Shown: piece after piece, positions 9,200 through 17,208 of the stretch
Layout: each line of letters begins with the position of its first letter
How positions within the stretch are numbered: position 1 is the first letter of the stretch
Assembly (NCBI GenBank): GCA_030148745.1
Contig: JASBSV010000092.1
Coordinates: 1 to 34,906, forward strand
Length of the DNA: 34,906 nucleotides
Source: Paracoccaceae bacterium
GTDB lineage: Bacteria > Pseudomonadota > Alphaproteobacteria > Rhodobacterales > Rhodobacteraceae
Direction: 5' to 3'
Made by a program: the position numbers and the translations under genes
Notes under the pieces: generated by a model
What the model was told of the DNA's origin: nothing
Database searches by the model: none
The model's input: the letters and a program-made list of their open reading frames with translations, nothing else

Positions 9200-9262
9200 G
9201 GGCAGCGCCCGTCCCGGGGTGGGCGTGAAGCGCCCGCCCATGGGGCGGGGCGGGCGCTGCCC
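9200..9262. repeat. Palindromic intergenic element, copy A
   Basis: Arms at 9200-9216 and 9246-9262 form a 17-bp stem with a single G/T wobble (9212 with 9250); the outer 12 bp are perfect. A small hairpin (gggcg-tgaag-cgccc, 9221-9235) lies inside. It fills the gap between yejE and yejF. A related element is at 34465-34522, with the same stem end, wobble position and inner hairpin. It resembles a REP-type element and may tune expression of yejF against yejE. Confidence 0.75.
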
Positions 9263-9302
9263 GGTCCGCTCAGCGAACCTGGCGCCAGCTCTACACAAGC
9301 CG

Positions 9303-10409
9303 TCATTGAAAGGTCTTTCTTGGGTCAAAGGCATCACGGATACCCTCGAATATGAAAACCAGCAGCGACAGCATGATCGCAAAGGTGAAAAACGCAGTGA
9401 AGCCCAGCCACGGCGCCTGAAGGTTCTGTTTCGCCTGCAACGTCAGCTCGCCCAGCGACGGCGCCGAGGATGGCAATCCAAAGCCCAGAAAATCCAGCGA
9501 GGCAAGCGTCCCGATCCCGCCGGTGATCAGAAACGGCAAAAGCGTCAGCGTGGCCACCATCGCATTGGGCAGCATATGGCGGAACATGATCACGCGGTTC
9601 GACACACCCAACGCCCGCGCCGCCCGCACATATTCGAAATTGCGCGCCCGCAAAAACTCGGCCCGCACGACGCCGACCAAGGCGGGCCATGCAAAAAGCG
9701 TGGTGATAAAGACCAAAAGCCAGAAACTTCGCCCCAGTATCGCGAAGAGGATAATGATGATGTAAAGACTGGGCGTGGCACCCCATATCTCGATGAACCG
9801 CTGGAACAAAAGATCCGTCCAGCCGCCGAAAAACCCCTGCACCGCCCCGGCCACAATCCCGATAAGCGACGCGATCGTCGTCACGATCAGCGTAAACAGG
9901 ATCGACAGGCGGAACCCGTAGATCACCCGCGCCAGCACATCGCGCTTGGTATCGTCGGTGCCCAGCCAGTTATTGGCATCGGGCGGCGACGGCGCCACCC
10001 CGCGAATATCGACGATGGTGTTATAGGAATAGGGAATCAGCGGCCAGATCGCCCAGCCCTTTTGGATCTTCTTGCCATCCACCACACCATCCCGCGCGTC
10101 GGCCATCACCCCCTTTGGATCGTCAAAACAGCTATCCAAACCGCCCGAGACGATCAGGCACTGAACCTCGGCATCGCGATAGATCGCTTCGGTCTTGAAG
10201 TCGCCACCAAAGGCCGTCTCGGGATAGAATTTGAAGATCGGGACGTAAAGCTCTCCGTGATAGCTGACCAATATCGGCTTGTCGTTCGCGATCAACTCGG
10301 CAAACAGCGACAGACCGAACAGGATCCCAAAAATGACAAGCGACCAGAAGGCGCGCCCGTTCTTGCGGAAATTGCGCCAGCGGCGCCGGTTCAGCGGGGA
10401 CAGGCGCAT
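9303..10409 (-). CDS. yejE: Oligopeptide ABC transporter, inner-membrane permease
   Basis: A permease of about 368 residues from the DppC/OppC class. A first membrane segment is at residues 20-40, followed by a periplasmic stretch of about 110 residues. A five-helix core then carries the EAA loop for contact with the ATPase (EYVRAARALGVSNRVIMFRH). The TGGIGTLASLDFLGFGL segment and a C-terminus ending in GIRDAFDPRKTF are typical of YejE. ATG 10409 overlaps the yejB stop as TGATG, with GGGAG just upstream, so translation is probably coupled. An in-frame GTG at 10412 is one codon longer. Confidence 0.94.
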   Translation of the reverse strand: MRLSPLNRRRWRNFRKNGRAFWSLVIFGILFGLSLFAELIANDKPILVSYHGELYVPIFKFYPETAFGGDFKTEAIYRDAEVQCLIVSGGLDSCFDDPKGVMADARDGVVDGKKIQKGWAIWPLIPYSYNTIVDIRGVAPSPPDANNWLGTDDTKRDVLARVIYGFRLSILFTLIVTTIASLIGIVAGAVQGFFGGWTDLLFQRFIEIWGATPSLYIIIILFAILGRSFWLLVFITTLFAWPALVGVVRAEFLRARNFEYVRAARALGVSNRVIMFRHMLPNAMVATLTLLPFLITGGIGTLASLDFLGFGLPSSAPSLGELTLQAKQNLQAPWLGFTAFFTFAIMLSLLVFIFEGIRDAFDPRKTFQ

Positions 10410-11491
10410 CACGTCTCCCTCTTTTCAAAGTCGATGCGCGGATCGACGAAGACATACATCAGATCGGACAGGATCCCGACGACCAGACCGATCAGACCAA
10501 AGAAAAAGAGCGTGCCGAATATCACCGGATAGTCCCGCGCCACCGCCGCCTCGAACCCCAGCCGGCCCAGCCCATCCAGCGAAAAGATCGTCTCGATGAT
10601 GATCGAGCCGCCGAAAAAGACCGAGATGAAAAGACCCGGGAAACCCGCGATCACGATCAGCATCGCGTTGCGAAAGACATGGCCATAAAGCACCGCATGT
10701 TCGCTCAGCCCTTTGGCCTTGGCGGTGATGACATATTGCTTCTTGATCTCGTCCAGAAAGCTGTTCTTGGTCAGCAGGGTCAGGGTGGCAAAGCTGGATA
10801 TGGTCGAGGCGATGACCGGCAGGGTGATGTGCCACAGATAATCCAGTATCTTGCCGCCCCATGACAGGCTGTCCCAATTGTCCGATGTCAGCCCGCGCAG
10901 CGGGAAAATTTTGTAAAACGATCCCCCCGCGAAGAGAACCAGAAGGAGGATGGCAAACAGAAAGCCCGGGATCGCATAGGCCACGATGATCGCCCCCGAG
11001 GTCCATGTATCAAAGGACGATCCGTCCTTTACCGCCTTGCGAATACCCAGCGGGATCGAGATGAGGTAAGCGATCAGCGTCGACCACAGGCCCAGCGTGA
11101 TCGACACCGGCATCTTTTCGATCACCAGATCGCGCACGCTGATCGAGCGGAAATAACTCTCGCCAAAGTCAAAGCGCATATAGTCCCACATCATGTTCAG
11201 GAACCGCTCAAGCGGCGGCTTGTCAAAGCCGAACTGCTTTTCCAGATTCTTGATGAAATCCGGCGGCAGCCCGCGCGCGCCCAGATACCCCTGATCGGCG
11301 GTGCTTGAACTCAGCGTCTCCGACCCGGTGCCCGAGATCGTCTCGAACACATTTCCGTTGCCCTCAAGCTGCGCCAATATCTGCTCGATCGGCCCGCCCG
11401 GCACGAACTGGGTCAGGGCAAAGTTGATGATCATGACCCCCAACAGCGTGGGGATCACCAGCATCAGACGTCTCAGGATATAGGCGCCCAC
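10409..11491 (-). CDS. yejB: Oligopeptide ABC transporter, inner-membrane permease
   Basis: A 360-residue permease of the DppB/OppB class that pairs with YejE. The N-terminus [20 protein letters not shown] is the usual first helix, followed by the FVPGGPIEQ element. A long insert of about residues 40-90 is characteristic of YejB. The EAA-like loop reads [20 protein letters not shown]. The start is GTG 11491, one base after the yejA stop, with no strong Shine-Dalgarno, which suggests coupling to yejA. Confidence 0.94.
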   Translation of the reverse strand: MGAYILRRLMLVIPTLLGVMIINFALTQFVPGGPIEQILAQLEGNGNVFETISGTGSETLSSSTADQGYLGARGLPPDFIKNLEKQFGFDKPPLERFLNMMWDYMRFDFGESYFRSISVRDLVIEKMPVSITLGLWSTLIAYLISIPLGIRKAVKDGSSFDTWTSGAIIVAYAIPGFLFAILLLVLFAGGSFYKIFPLRGLTSDNWDSLSWGGKILDYLWHITLPVIASTISSFATLTLLTKNSFLDEIKKQYVITAKAKGLSEHAVLYGHVFRNAMLIVIAGFPGLFISVFFGGSIIIETIFSLDGLGRLGFEAAVARDYPVIFGTLFFFGLIGLVVGILSDLMYVFVDPRIDFEKRET

Positions 11492-11492
11492 C

Positions 11493-13385
11493 TCAGATCG
11501 CGCCGCTGGCTTTCAGCGCGTCGGCCTTTTGCGGGTCCACCCACCAGAAATCCAGATAGCCCAGACTGTAAGGCGGCAGTTTCGCGGGATGCTCGAACAT
11601 GTTGTAATAGGCGACCGTATGCTTGTCCTTGAACCACTGCGGGATCCAGAACCGCTTGGCGCGCAACACCCGGTCAAGCGCACGAACCCCGGTTGTCATC
11701 GCATCTTTGGTATTGGCCGCAACGATGATGTCGATCAGCTTGTCCACCGCCGGGTCTTTCAGACCCATGGCGTTAAAGACACTTTGGTCCGCCGTCTCGG
11801 ACCCGAAATACTGGCGCAGGCCCGATCCCGGCTCATAGCCCATGGGGAACTGATCGGTGATCATGTCAAAATCGAAATTCCGCGTCCGGTCGGTATATTG
11901 CGCCGGGTCGATCCGGTTATAAACGGCATCGACGCCCAGACGGCGCAGGTTTTCGACAAAGGGGTTGATCACCCGGTCAAAGGTCGGGCTGTCCTCGATC
12001 AACTCCACGCGCAGGGTCTTGCCGTCCTTGCGACGCATCCCGTCATCGCCCACGATCCACCCCGCCTCTTCCAAAAGCTTCGAGGCGCGGCGCAGGTTCT
12101 TGCGGTCAAGCTGCCGGTCGCTTGAGGTGGGCGCCATCACCGCATCCTCGGTCAGGATGCCGGGGTCCAGCAGCCCTTCTTTGACCAAAGGCTCCAAAAG
12201 CGCCTTTTCGCCCGCCGTCGGCTTGCCCTTGGCGGCCAGGTCCGAATTTTCCCAGAACGAGTTGATCCGCTCGTAAAGCCCGTAAAACAGGGTCTCATTC
12301 GACCATTCGAAATTGAACATCAGGCCCAGCGCCTCGCGCACCCGGATGTCGTCAAACTTGGGCCGGCGCAGGTTCATCACGAAACTCTGGCCGGTCGCGA
12401 TGGTGCCATCGGGCAATTCCGCCTTGATCACCGACCCGTCCTGAATCGCCGGAAAATCATAGCCCGTGGCCCATGTTTTCGACGAGTTTTCAATCCGGAA
12501 GGTATAGGCGCCCGATTTGAACCCCTCAAAGGCGGCATTGGAATCGCCGAAATACTCAACCCGAATGCTGTCGTAATTATTGCGCCCGACATTGATCGGA
12601 AGATTGGCCCCCCAGTAATCGGGGTTGCGCTTATAGACGATCCGCTGGTTGACGTCATAGCGATCCAGAACATAAGCCCCCGTGCCAAGCGCCGGCTCGA
12701 ACCGGCTTTCGTCAAGGCCGGCGTTATTGTCGATAAACCATTTTTTCGAAAACACCGGCAGACCGCCGACACTTTCGATCGCATCGCGGCGCGGCGCATC
12801 GGCCTTGAAAGTGAACTTGATCCGGCTCTTGTCCAGAACCTCGGCCTTTTCGACCAGTCGGCCCAGAACCGCCCGGAAGGATGGCAAACCCTCCTTGAGG
12901 AAAAGCTCGTAGGTATAGGCCGCATCCTCCGCCGTCACCGGCGTGCCGTCGGAAAACTTCGCCTCGGGGCGCAATTCGAATATCACCCAATCCTTGTTGG
13001 CCGGATACTCAAGCGATTTACACAAAAGACAATAGGACGCCCCGATCTCATCTGCCGTATTGGTCAGCATGCTTTCGAACATGATCGACGACAGCGCGCC
13101 GGCCCGGCCCTTGCGGGTATAGGGGTTCATGGAATCGAATGTGCCCGGTGCCCAAAGCGATATCTCGCCCCCTTTGGGCGCATCGGGGTTCACATAGTCC
13201 AGATGTTTGAAATCCGCCGGATATTTCAATTCGCCAAAGGTCGAGATCCCGTAGGATTTGATCACATCGCTTTTGGCCCAGACGCCCGATCCGCCAAACA
13301 TCAGGGCCGCCCCGACTGCCGCGGCGGCGGCAAGGCGCGCGGGCGAAAATCCTCGGGGGCTGGCAATGGCGTGGGATCGGGTCAT
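11493..13385 (-). CDS. yejA: Extracellular solute-binding protein of the YejABEF importer
   Basis: A periplasmic binding protein of about 630 residues (SBP family 5) that captures oligopeptides for YejBEF. In enterobacteria this system imports peptides and microcin C. A signal peptide covers residues 1-37, ending GGSGVWA. Typical segments are [19 protein letters not shown] and the family 5 pattern around [22 protein letters not shown] 13385 is preceded by a strong GGAGG ten bases upstream. It leads a minus-strand operon A-B-E-F with gene gaps of 1, -1 and 121 bases. The ligand is inferred only from family. Confidence 0.95.
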   Translation of the reverse strand: MTRSHAIASPRGFSPARLAAAAAVGAALMFGGSGVWAKSDVIKSYGISTFGELKYPADFKHLDYVNPDAPKGGEISLWAPGTFDSMNPYTRKGRAGALSSIMFESMLTNTADEIGASYCLLCKSLEYPANKDWVIFELRPEAKFSDGTPVTAEDAAYTYELFLKEGLPSFRAVLGRLVEKAEVLDKSRIKFTFKADAPRRDAIESVGGLPVFSKKWFIDNNAGLDESRFEPALGTGAYVLDRYDVNQRIVYKRNPDYWGANLPINVGRNNYDSIRVEYFGDSNAAFEGFKSGAYTFRIENSSKTWATGYDFPAIQDGSVIKAELPDGTIATGQSFVMNLRRPKFDDIRVREALGLMFNFEWSNETLFYGLYERINSFWENSDLAAKGKPTAGEKALLEPLVKEGLLDPGILTEDAVMAPTSSDRQLDRKNLRRASKLLEEAGWIVGDDGMRRKDGKTLRVELIEDSPTFDRVINPFVENLRRLGVDAVYNRIDPAQYTDRTRNFDFDMITDQFPMGYEPGSGLRQYFGSETADQSVFNAMGLKDPAVDKLIDIIVAANTKDAMTTGVRALDRVLRAKRFWIPQWFKDKHTVAYYNMFEHPAKLPPYSLGYLDFWWVDPQKADALKASGAI

Positions 13386-13513
13386 GGCGTGGTTTCCTCC
13401 ATCCAGGCGCGGGGTCGTCTCGACATGCGTTAAGCTAAAGTCCCCGGTGCCCCTCATACAACCCGAGAATCCCTGAACTTTCGGTGATCCGCAAGCTTTG
13501 GCCGCAAAATGTA

Positions 13514-13553
13514 AAAAAGGGGCCGTCCGGCAGCTGCCGGACGGCCCCTTTTT
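13514..13553 (-). terminator. Perfect 40-base palindromic terminator
   Basis: Twenty bases (13514-13533) are followed directly by their exact reverse complement (13534-13553), with A-run and T-run ends. It works as an intrinsic terminator in either direction. Its main role is to end the cytochrome c transcript, 15 bases past that gene's stop, and isolate it from yejA. Confidence 0.9.
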
Positions 13554-13568
13554 CAGGCATAGGCGGAA

Positions 13569-14570
13569 TCAGCCGCCCAGCGATTTAAGATAGGCGATGA
13601 CGTTGATCCGGTCGGCCTCGCTCGACAGCCCGCCGAATCCCATCTTGGTGCCAGGCGCAAAAGCGCGCGGCTTGGTCAGGAACTTGTCCAGATTGTCTGG
13701 CGTCCAGACCTTGGCAGCCGCCTCAAGCTTGCCCGAGTAACGATACCCCGGCTCGCTATCTACCTTGCGGCCAACAACACCGTAAAGCGACGGGCCGGTC
13801 TTGTTCTTGCCGTTCTCGATGCTGTGGCAGGCCTTGCATTTGTTGAACACTTTCTTGCCCTTGGCCAGATCGGCCGAGGCAAGTTTCGCCTCAATCCCTG
13901 CCGGTGCAGCAGCGGCCTGATCGGCTGCGGGCGCGGCTGCCGGCGCCGGTTGCGTGCTTGCGGCGGGCGCGGTTGTTGTCGCAGCCGCAGGCGCGGTTGC
14001 CGTGCTGTCGGCGGTCTTGGTCGCGGCCGGCGCTGCCGGCGCCTGCGAACGTGTGCCCGCCACCGTCTCAAGATAAGCGACCACATTGGCGCGGTCGGTT
14101 TCCTTTTTCAGACCGGCAAAACCCATCTTGGTGCCGGGAGCGAACTTCTTGGGGTTCTCCAGGAACTTGTTAAGGTTCTCGGGGGTCCAGACATCGGCCA
14201 CCGCCTCAAGCTTGCCCGAGTAGCTATAGCCGGGAACGCTGTCCACCTTGCGCCCGACAACACCGTAAAGCGACGGGCCGGTTGCATTGACGCCTTTTTC
14301 CAGCTTGTGACAGGCCTTGCACTTGGTAAAGACCTTCTCGCCCTTGGCCGGGTCAGCCGCGGCCAGAAGCGTCGCGAAATCCGGGCCCTGCTGCGCCGTT
14401 GCGGCAGGCGCGGCCTCACCGGTATCGATGATATAGGCCTGAGTTTCGCTCTCACCATGCCCCGCTGAGGCAAGGTAAAGACTTTCCGCCGCCCACGAGC
14501 CCATAAGAAAGATCAAAAGCGGGGCACAGACCGCCGCAACGATTTTTGTAACTGTCATTGTGTCGAACAT
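13569..14570 (-). CDS. Membrane-anchored tandem diheme cytochrome c
   Basis: A 333-residue protein with an N-terminal membrane anchor (about 8-28) and two class I cytochrome c domains exposed to the periplasm. Each has a CKACH heme site (84-88 and 245-249) and an axial methionine in GTKMGF (M149 and M310). The two 97-residue domains (76-172 and 237-333) are about 72 percent identical, so they arose by recent internal duplication. The linker (about 173-228) is almost all Ala, Pro and Thr. Anchored c_y-type cytochromes of this group carry electrons from the bc1 complex to terminal oxidases; here a second heme domain is added. It is monocistronic, with its own terminator, and divergent from pheA. 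The ATG 14570 start has only a weak ribosome site. Confidence 0.92.
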   Translation of the reverse strand: MFDTMTVTKIVAAVCAPLLIFLMGSWAAESLYLASAGHGESETQAYIIDTGEAAPAATAQQGPDFATLLAAADPAKGEKVFTKCKACHKLEKGVNATGPSLYGVVGRKVDSVPGYSYSGKLEAVADVWTPENLNKFLENPKKFAPGTKMGFAGLKKETDRANVVAYLETVAGTRSQAPAAPAATKTADSTATAPAAATTTAPAASTQPAPAAAPAADQAAAAPAGIEAKLASADLAKGKKVFNKCKACHSIENGKNKTGPSLYGVVGRKVDSEPGYRYSGKLEAAAKVWTPDNLDKFLTKPRAFAPGTKMGFGGLSSEADRINVIAYLKSLGG

Positions 14571-14685
14571 GTCGCAATCCGTCTGGCTATTCGTTGAGGT
14601 TATCTATCCGCTTCCGCCCCCCGGACACAAGGTATAGAAAGCGCGACCAAACGCCCATGATGAAAAATAGTGAAAAGCCGACCCG

Positions 14686-15519
14686 ATGACAGGAACAATT
14701 GCATTTCAAGGTGAACCCGGCGCCTATTCGCATCAGGCCTGCCTTGATGCCCGCCCCGACATGACGCCGATGCCGTGCCGCACCTTCGAAGATGTCATCG
14801 AAGCGGCCCGCAGCGGCGCCGCCGATCTGGCCATGCTGCCGGTGGAAAACACGACCTATGGCCGAGTAGCCGATATTCACCGGATGCTCCCCGCCAGCGG
14901 GCTTCATATCATAGACGAGGCTTTCGTGCGCGTGCACATCAGCCTGATGGCCGCGCCCGGCGTCACCCTGGATCAGGTCGAGGTGGTGCGCGCCCACCCC
15001 GTGTTGATCCCGCAATGCGCCGATTTTCTGGCCAAGAACAACATCCGGGGCGAAAGCGCCGTCGACAGCGCCGGCGCGGCGCTGGAACTGGCTGAAAGCG
15101 GCGCCCGCAATCAGGCGGTGCTGGCATCCGACCTTGCCGCCGCAACCTATGGGCTGAACATTCTGGCGCGCCATATCGAAGATCAGGATCACAACACCAC
15201 CCGGTTTCTGATCATGTCGCGCGAAATGGACATGCGCCGGCGTGGCAGCAGCGGAATGATGACCTCATTCGTGTTCCGGGTCAGAAACATTCCCGCCGCG
15301 CTTTACAAGGCGATGGGCGGCTTTGCCACCAATGGCATCAACATGACCAAACTGGAAAGCTATATGGTCGGCGGAAATTTCACCGCGACCCAGTTCTATG
15401 CCGATATCGAAGGCCACCCCGAGGACGAACATGTCGTCCGCGCGATGGAAGAGCTGGAATATTTCACCGACTACCTGAAAATTCTGGGCACGTACCCCGC
15501 CGACCCGCGCCGCCACTGA
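14686..15519 (+). CDS. pheA: Prephenate dehydratase
   Basis: A 277-residue monofunctional prephenate dehydratase, which converts prephenate to phenylpyruvate in phenylalanine synthesis. The periplasmic-binding-like catalytic part includes LPVENTTYGRV and the catalytic T-R-F (T172, R173, F174). A C-terminal ACT domain (about 192-270) should sense phenylalanine; its effector loop reads KLESYMVGG, where enterobacterial enzymes have ESRP. No chorismate mutase domain is fused. ATG 14686 opens in a 115-base gap shared with the cytochrome gene. No attenuator-like leader peptide rich in Phe codons is visible upstream. Confidence 0.95.
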   Translation: MTGTIAFQGEPGAYSHQACLDARPDMTPMPCRTFEDVIEAARSGAADLAMLPVENTTYGRVADIHRMLPASGLHIIDEAFVRVHISLMAAPGVTLDQVEVVRAHPVLIPQCADFLAKNNIRGESAVDSAGAALELAESGARNQAVLASDLAAATYGLNILARHIEDQDHNTTRFLIMSREMDMRRRGSSGMMTSFVFRVRNIPAALYKAMGGFATNGINMTKLESYMVGGNFTATQFYADIEGHPEDEHVVRAMEELEYFTDYLKILGTYPADPRRH

Positions 15520-15533
15520 CGGCGCCGACGGCG

Positions 15534-16001
15534 CTAGCCCTGCCGATAGAACCGGTCTTCGATCTCATCGGCAAAGGCGCTGGTGCGTTTGCGGAACCGG
15601 CGCGTCAGATTGGGCTTGGCAAGGCGCAGCGACTGCAACAGCAGCCGCGCCGACAGCGATTTCGACGTCAGATCGATCACGATGCTCATCCGGGTGCGGC
15701 GCGGCGACAGCGCCACAAGATCGACGTTGATATTGCCGAACAGCCCACCGGTCTCGGAGACAAGTCCCAGCCCGTTGGGCGCATCATAGGCGACAAGCCT
15801 CGCGTCGGCCTTACGCTCCTTGCCCCGAAACGGAAACGTCGCGGTCCATGACATGCCCGGGCCATGCGCGCTCAGCGTATCGGTTCGCTGCAGATCCGCA
15901 CCCCGGCGCAGCACCTGCCGCTCCAGCGCGTCGAAATCCGAGACCACGCTGAAAACAAACCCGATCGGTGCTTCAATGTCCTCTTTTGACGCAAATTTCA
16001 T
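15534..16001 (-). CDS. SRPBCC (START-like) domain protein
   Basis: A protein of about 155 residues with the SRPBCC hydrophobic-pocket fold. It starts MKFASKEDIEAPIGFVFSVV, where a strand and the pattern APxxxVF open the domain, and continues with beta-strand-rich sequence and a C-terminal amphipathic, Arg/Lys-rich helix (about 118-150). The ligand is unknown. ATG 16001 is chosen because an upstream extension would run into nudC. It lies 41 bases after nudC on the same strand and may be co-transcribed. Confidence 0.75.
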   Translation of the reverse strand: MKFASKEDIEAPIGFVFSVVSDFDALERQVLRRGADLQRTDTLSAHGPGMSWTATFPFRGKERKADARLVAYDAPNGLGLVSETGGLFGNINVDLVALSPRRTRMSIVIDLTSKSLSARLLLQSLRLAKPNLTRRFRKRTSAFADEIEDRFYRQG

Positions 16002-16042
16002 TGAACACCATACCCTGCACAAATTTTCGCCGATTATGCGCG

Positions 16043-16999
16043 TTAATCCAGACTGTCCGCAAGCCAGTTGGTCAAAAGAAAACGCGCGATCGAGCCGCCC
16101 CGCGCCGGCTTGATTTTCGGATGATCCCCGGCAATTGCCTGCATCGCCTCCTCGCGGGTGATCCACATCGCGTCATCCAGTTCCTGAGGATCGAGTGTGA
16201 CCTCACGGCTCAGCGCCGTGCCGTGACATCCCAGCATCAGAGAGCTTGGGAAAGGCCAGGGCTGGCTGGCCAGATAATCGACCTGCCCGACCCTCACGCC
16301 CGCCTCTTCGAAAATCTCGCGGCGCACGGCGGCTTCGACGCTCTCGCCCGGCTCGACAAAACCGGCCAGCAGGGAATACATTCCCTCGGGCCAGCCGTGC
16401 GAGCGGCCGATCAGAACGCTGTTGCCATGGGTAATCAGCATGATCACCACCGGATCGGTGCGCGGGAAATGATGCGCCCCGCAGGCGCTGCAGTCACGCT
16501 GCCAGCCGGCCATCGACATCTGCGATCCGCCGCCGCAGCGGGCACAGAACCCATGCGTCCGGTGCCACTCCAGCAAGGCCCGCGCCGTAGCCAGCAGTTC
16601 GGCATCGCGGGCGCTGATCCGGGTCATTCTGCCGCGAAGCTCGGCAAAGACATGCCCGTCTTTCATCCCCGGATAGACCTGCTCGCTGGGATCGAAAAAC
16701 GCGCCCAGAGTGTCGGGCTTTTCTTCGGGCTCCCAGCCCGAGACATCGAGCGCAAATCGCGGCCCCGCCTCGTCCTGACCCAGAAATATGGGGACAGAGA
16801 CACCGTGCTTGAAAATCTCATGCGAGGGCGCCAGCCATGCCGCTGCCTCGCCCGCGAACATCGGCTTGCCGCGCCAAAATGGAACAACACCCGCCGATGG
16901 ATCGGCCCAGCGCGCCGCAATCGCATCGCCATTGCCCCGCAACTCGGCCGCGCGGTTCAGACCCGATCCGCCAAATGTCACCGTTTCGGCCCGCTTCAT
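16043..16999 (-). CDS. nudC: NADH pyrophosphatase / NAD-RNA decapping hydrolase
   Basis: A Nudix hydrolase of about 318 residues that splits NAD(H) to NMN(H) and AMP and, in E. coli, removes NAD caps from RNA. It has an N-terminal domain, a four-cysteine zinc ribbon (CARCGG and CSACG), the Nudix box GFVEPGESVEAAVRREIFEE followed by AGV, and the NudC-specific SQPWPFPSS. ATG 16999 is supported by GGAGG five bases upstream. It is divergent from cpdB across a 209-base gap. Confidence 0.94.
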   Translation of the reverse strand: MKRAETVTFGGSGLNRAAELRGNGDAIAARWADPSAGVVPFWRGKPMFAGEAAAWLAPSHEIFKHGVSVPIFLGQDEAGPRFALDVSGWEPEEKPDTLGAFFDPSEQVYPGMKDGHVFAELRGRMTRISARDAELLATARALLEWHRTHGFCARCGGGSQMSMAGWQRDCSACGAHHFPRTDPVVIMLITHGNSVLIGRSHGWPEGMYSLLAGFVEPGESVEAAVRREIFEEAGVRVGQVDYLASQPWPFPSSLMLGCHGTALSREVTLDPQELDDAMWITREEAMQAIAGDHPKIKPARGGSIARFLLTNWLADSLD

Positions 17000-17078
17000 C
17001 CCTGCCTCCGTTTTACCGCCGTTGTGACACGAACGCCTCAGACAGACAATTACGCGCAGGAAAAAGGCCCGCTCTCCT

Positions 17079-17103
17079 TTAAGGTGATTAACGGTTCCAT
17101 TAA
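17079..17103. promoter_or_regulatory. Cluster of three TTAA half-sites between nudC and cpdB
   Basis: TTAA occurs at 17079-17082, 17088-17091 and 17100-17103 in an otherwise GC-rich gap. The CtrA cell-cycle regulator binds TTAA-N7-TTAA; here the spacings are 5 and 8, so this is at best a near-match. The sites are about 80-105 bases before nudC and 105-130 before cpdB. The remainder of the 209-base gap shows no other clear signal. Confidence 0.25.
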
Positions 17104-17208
17104 CTGTAATGCAATGTGATCGCCGGGGCTGAAACACTTTGGCGGCGTCATTTTCGTGTTACGCTCAAGGGGCATCCATTTGTCGATTCTGAACCAGAGG
17201 ACCAGCCG

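Noticed and set aside
9219-10532. Plus-strand frame of 437 codons opposite yejE
   Set aside because: The composition is Arg/Gln/His-rich with no family signature, fully antisense to yejE, and it begins inside the palindromic element.
7574-13385. yejABEF as a microcin or antibiotic system
   Set aside because: No precursor peptide, maturation or immunity gene is near. The importer is common in this group and fits peptide uptake.
15968-17119. Plus-strand frame of 383 codons opposite nudC
   Set aside because: It is antisense to a complete NudC with all motifs and is not protein-like in composition.
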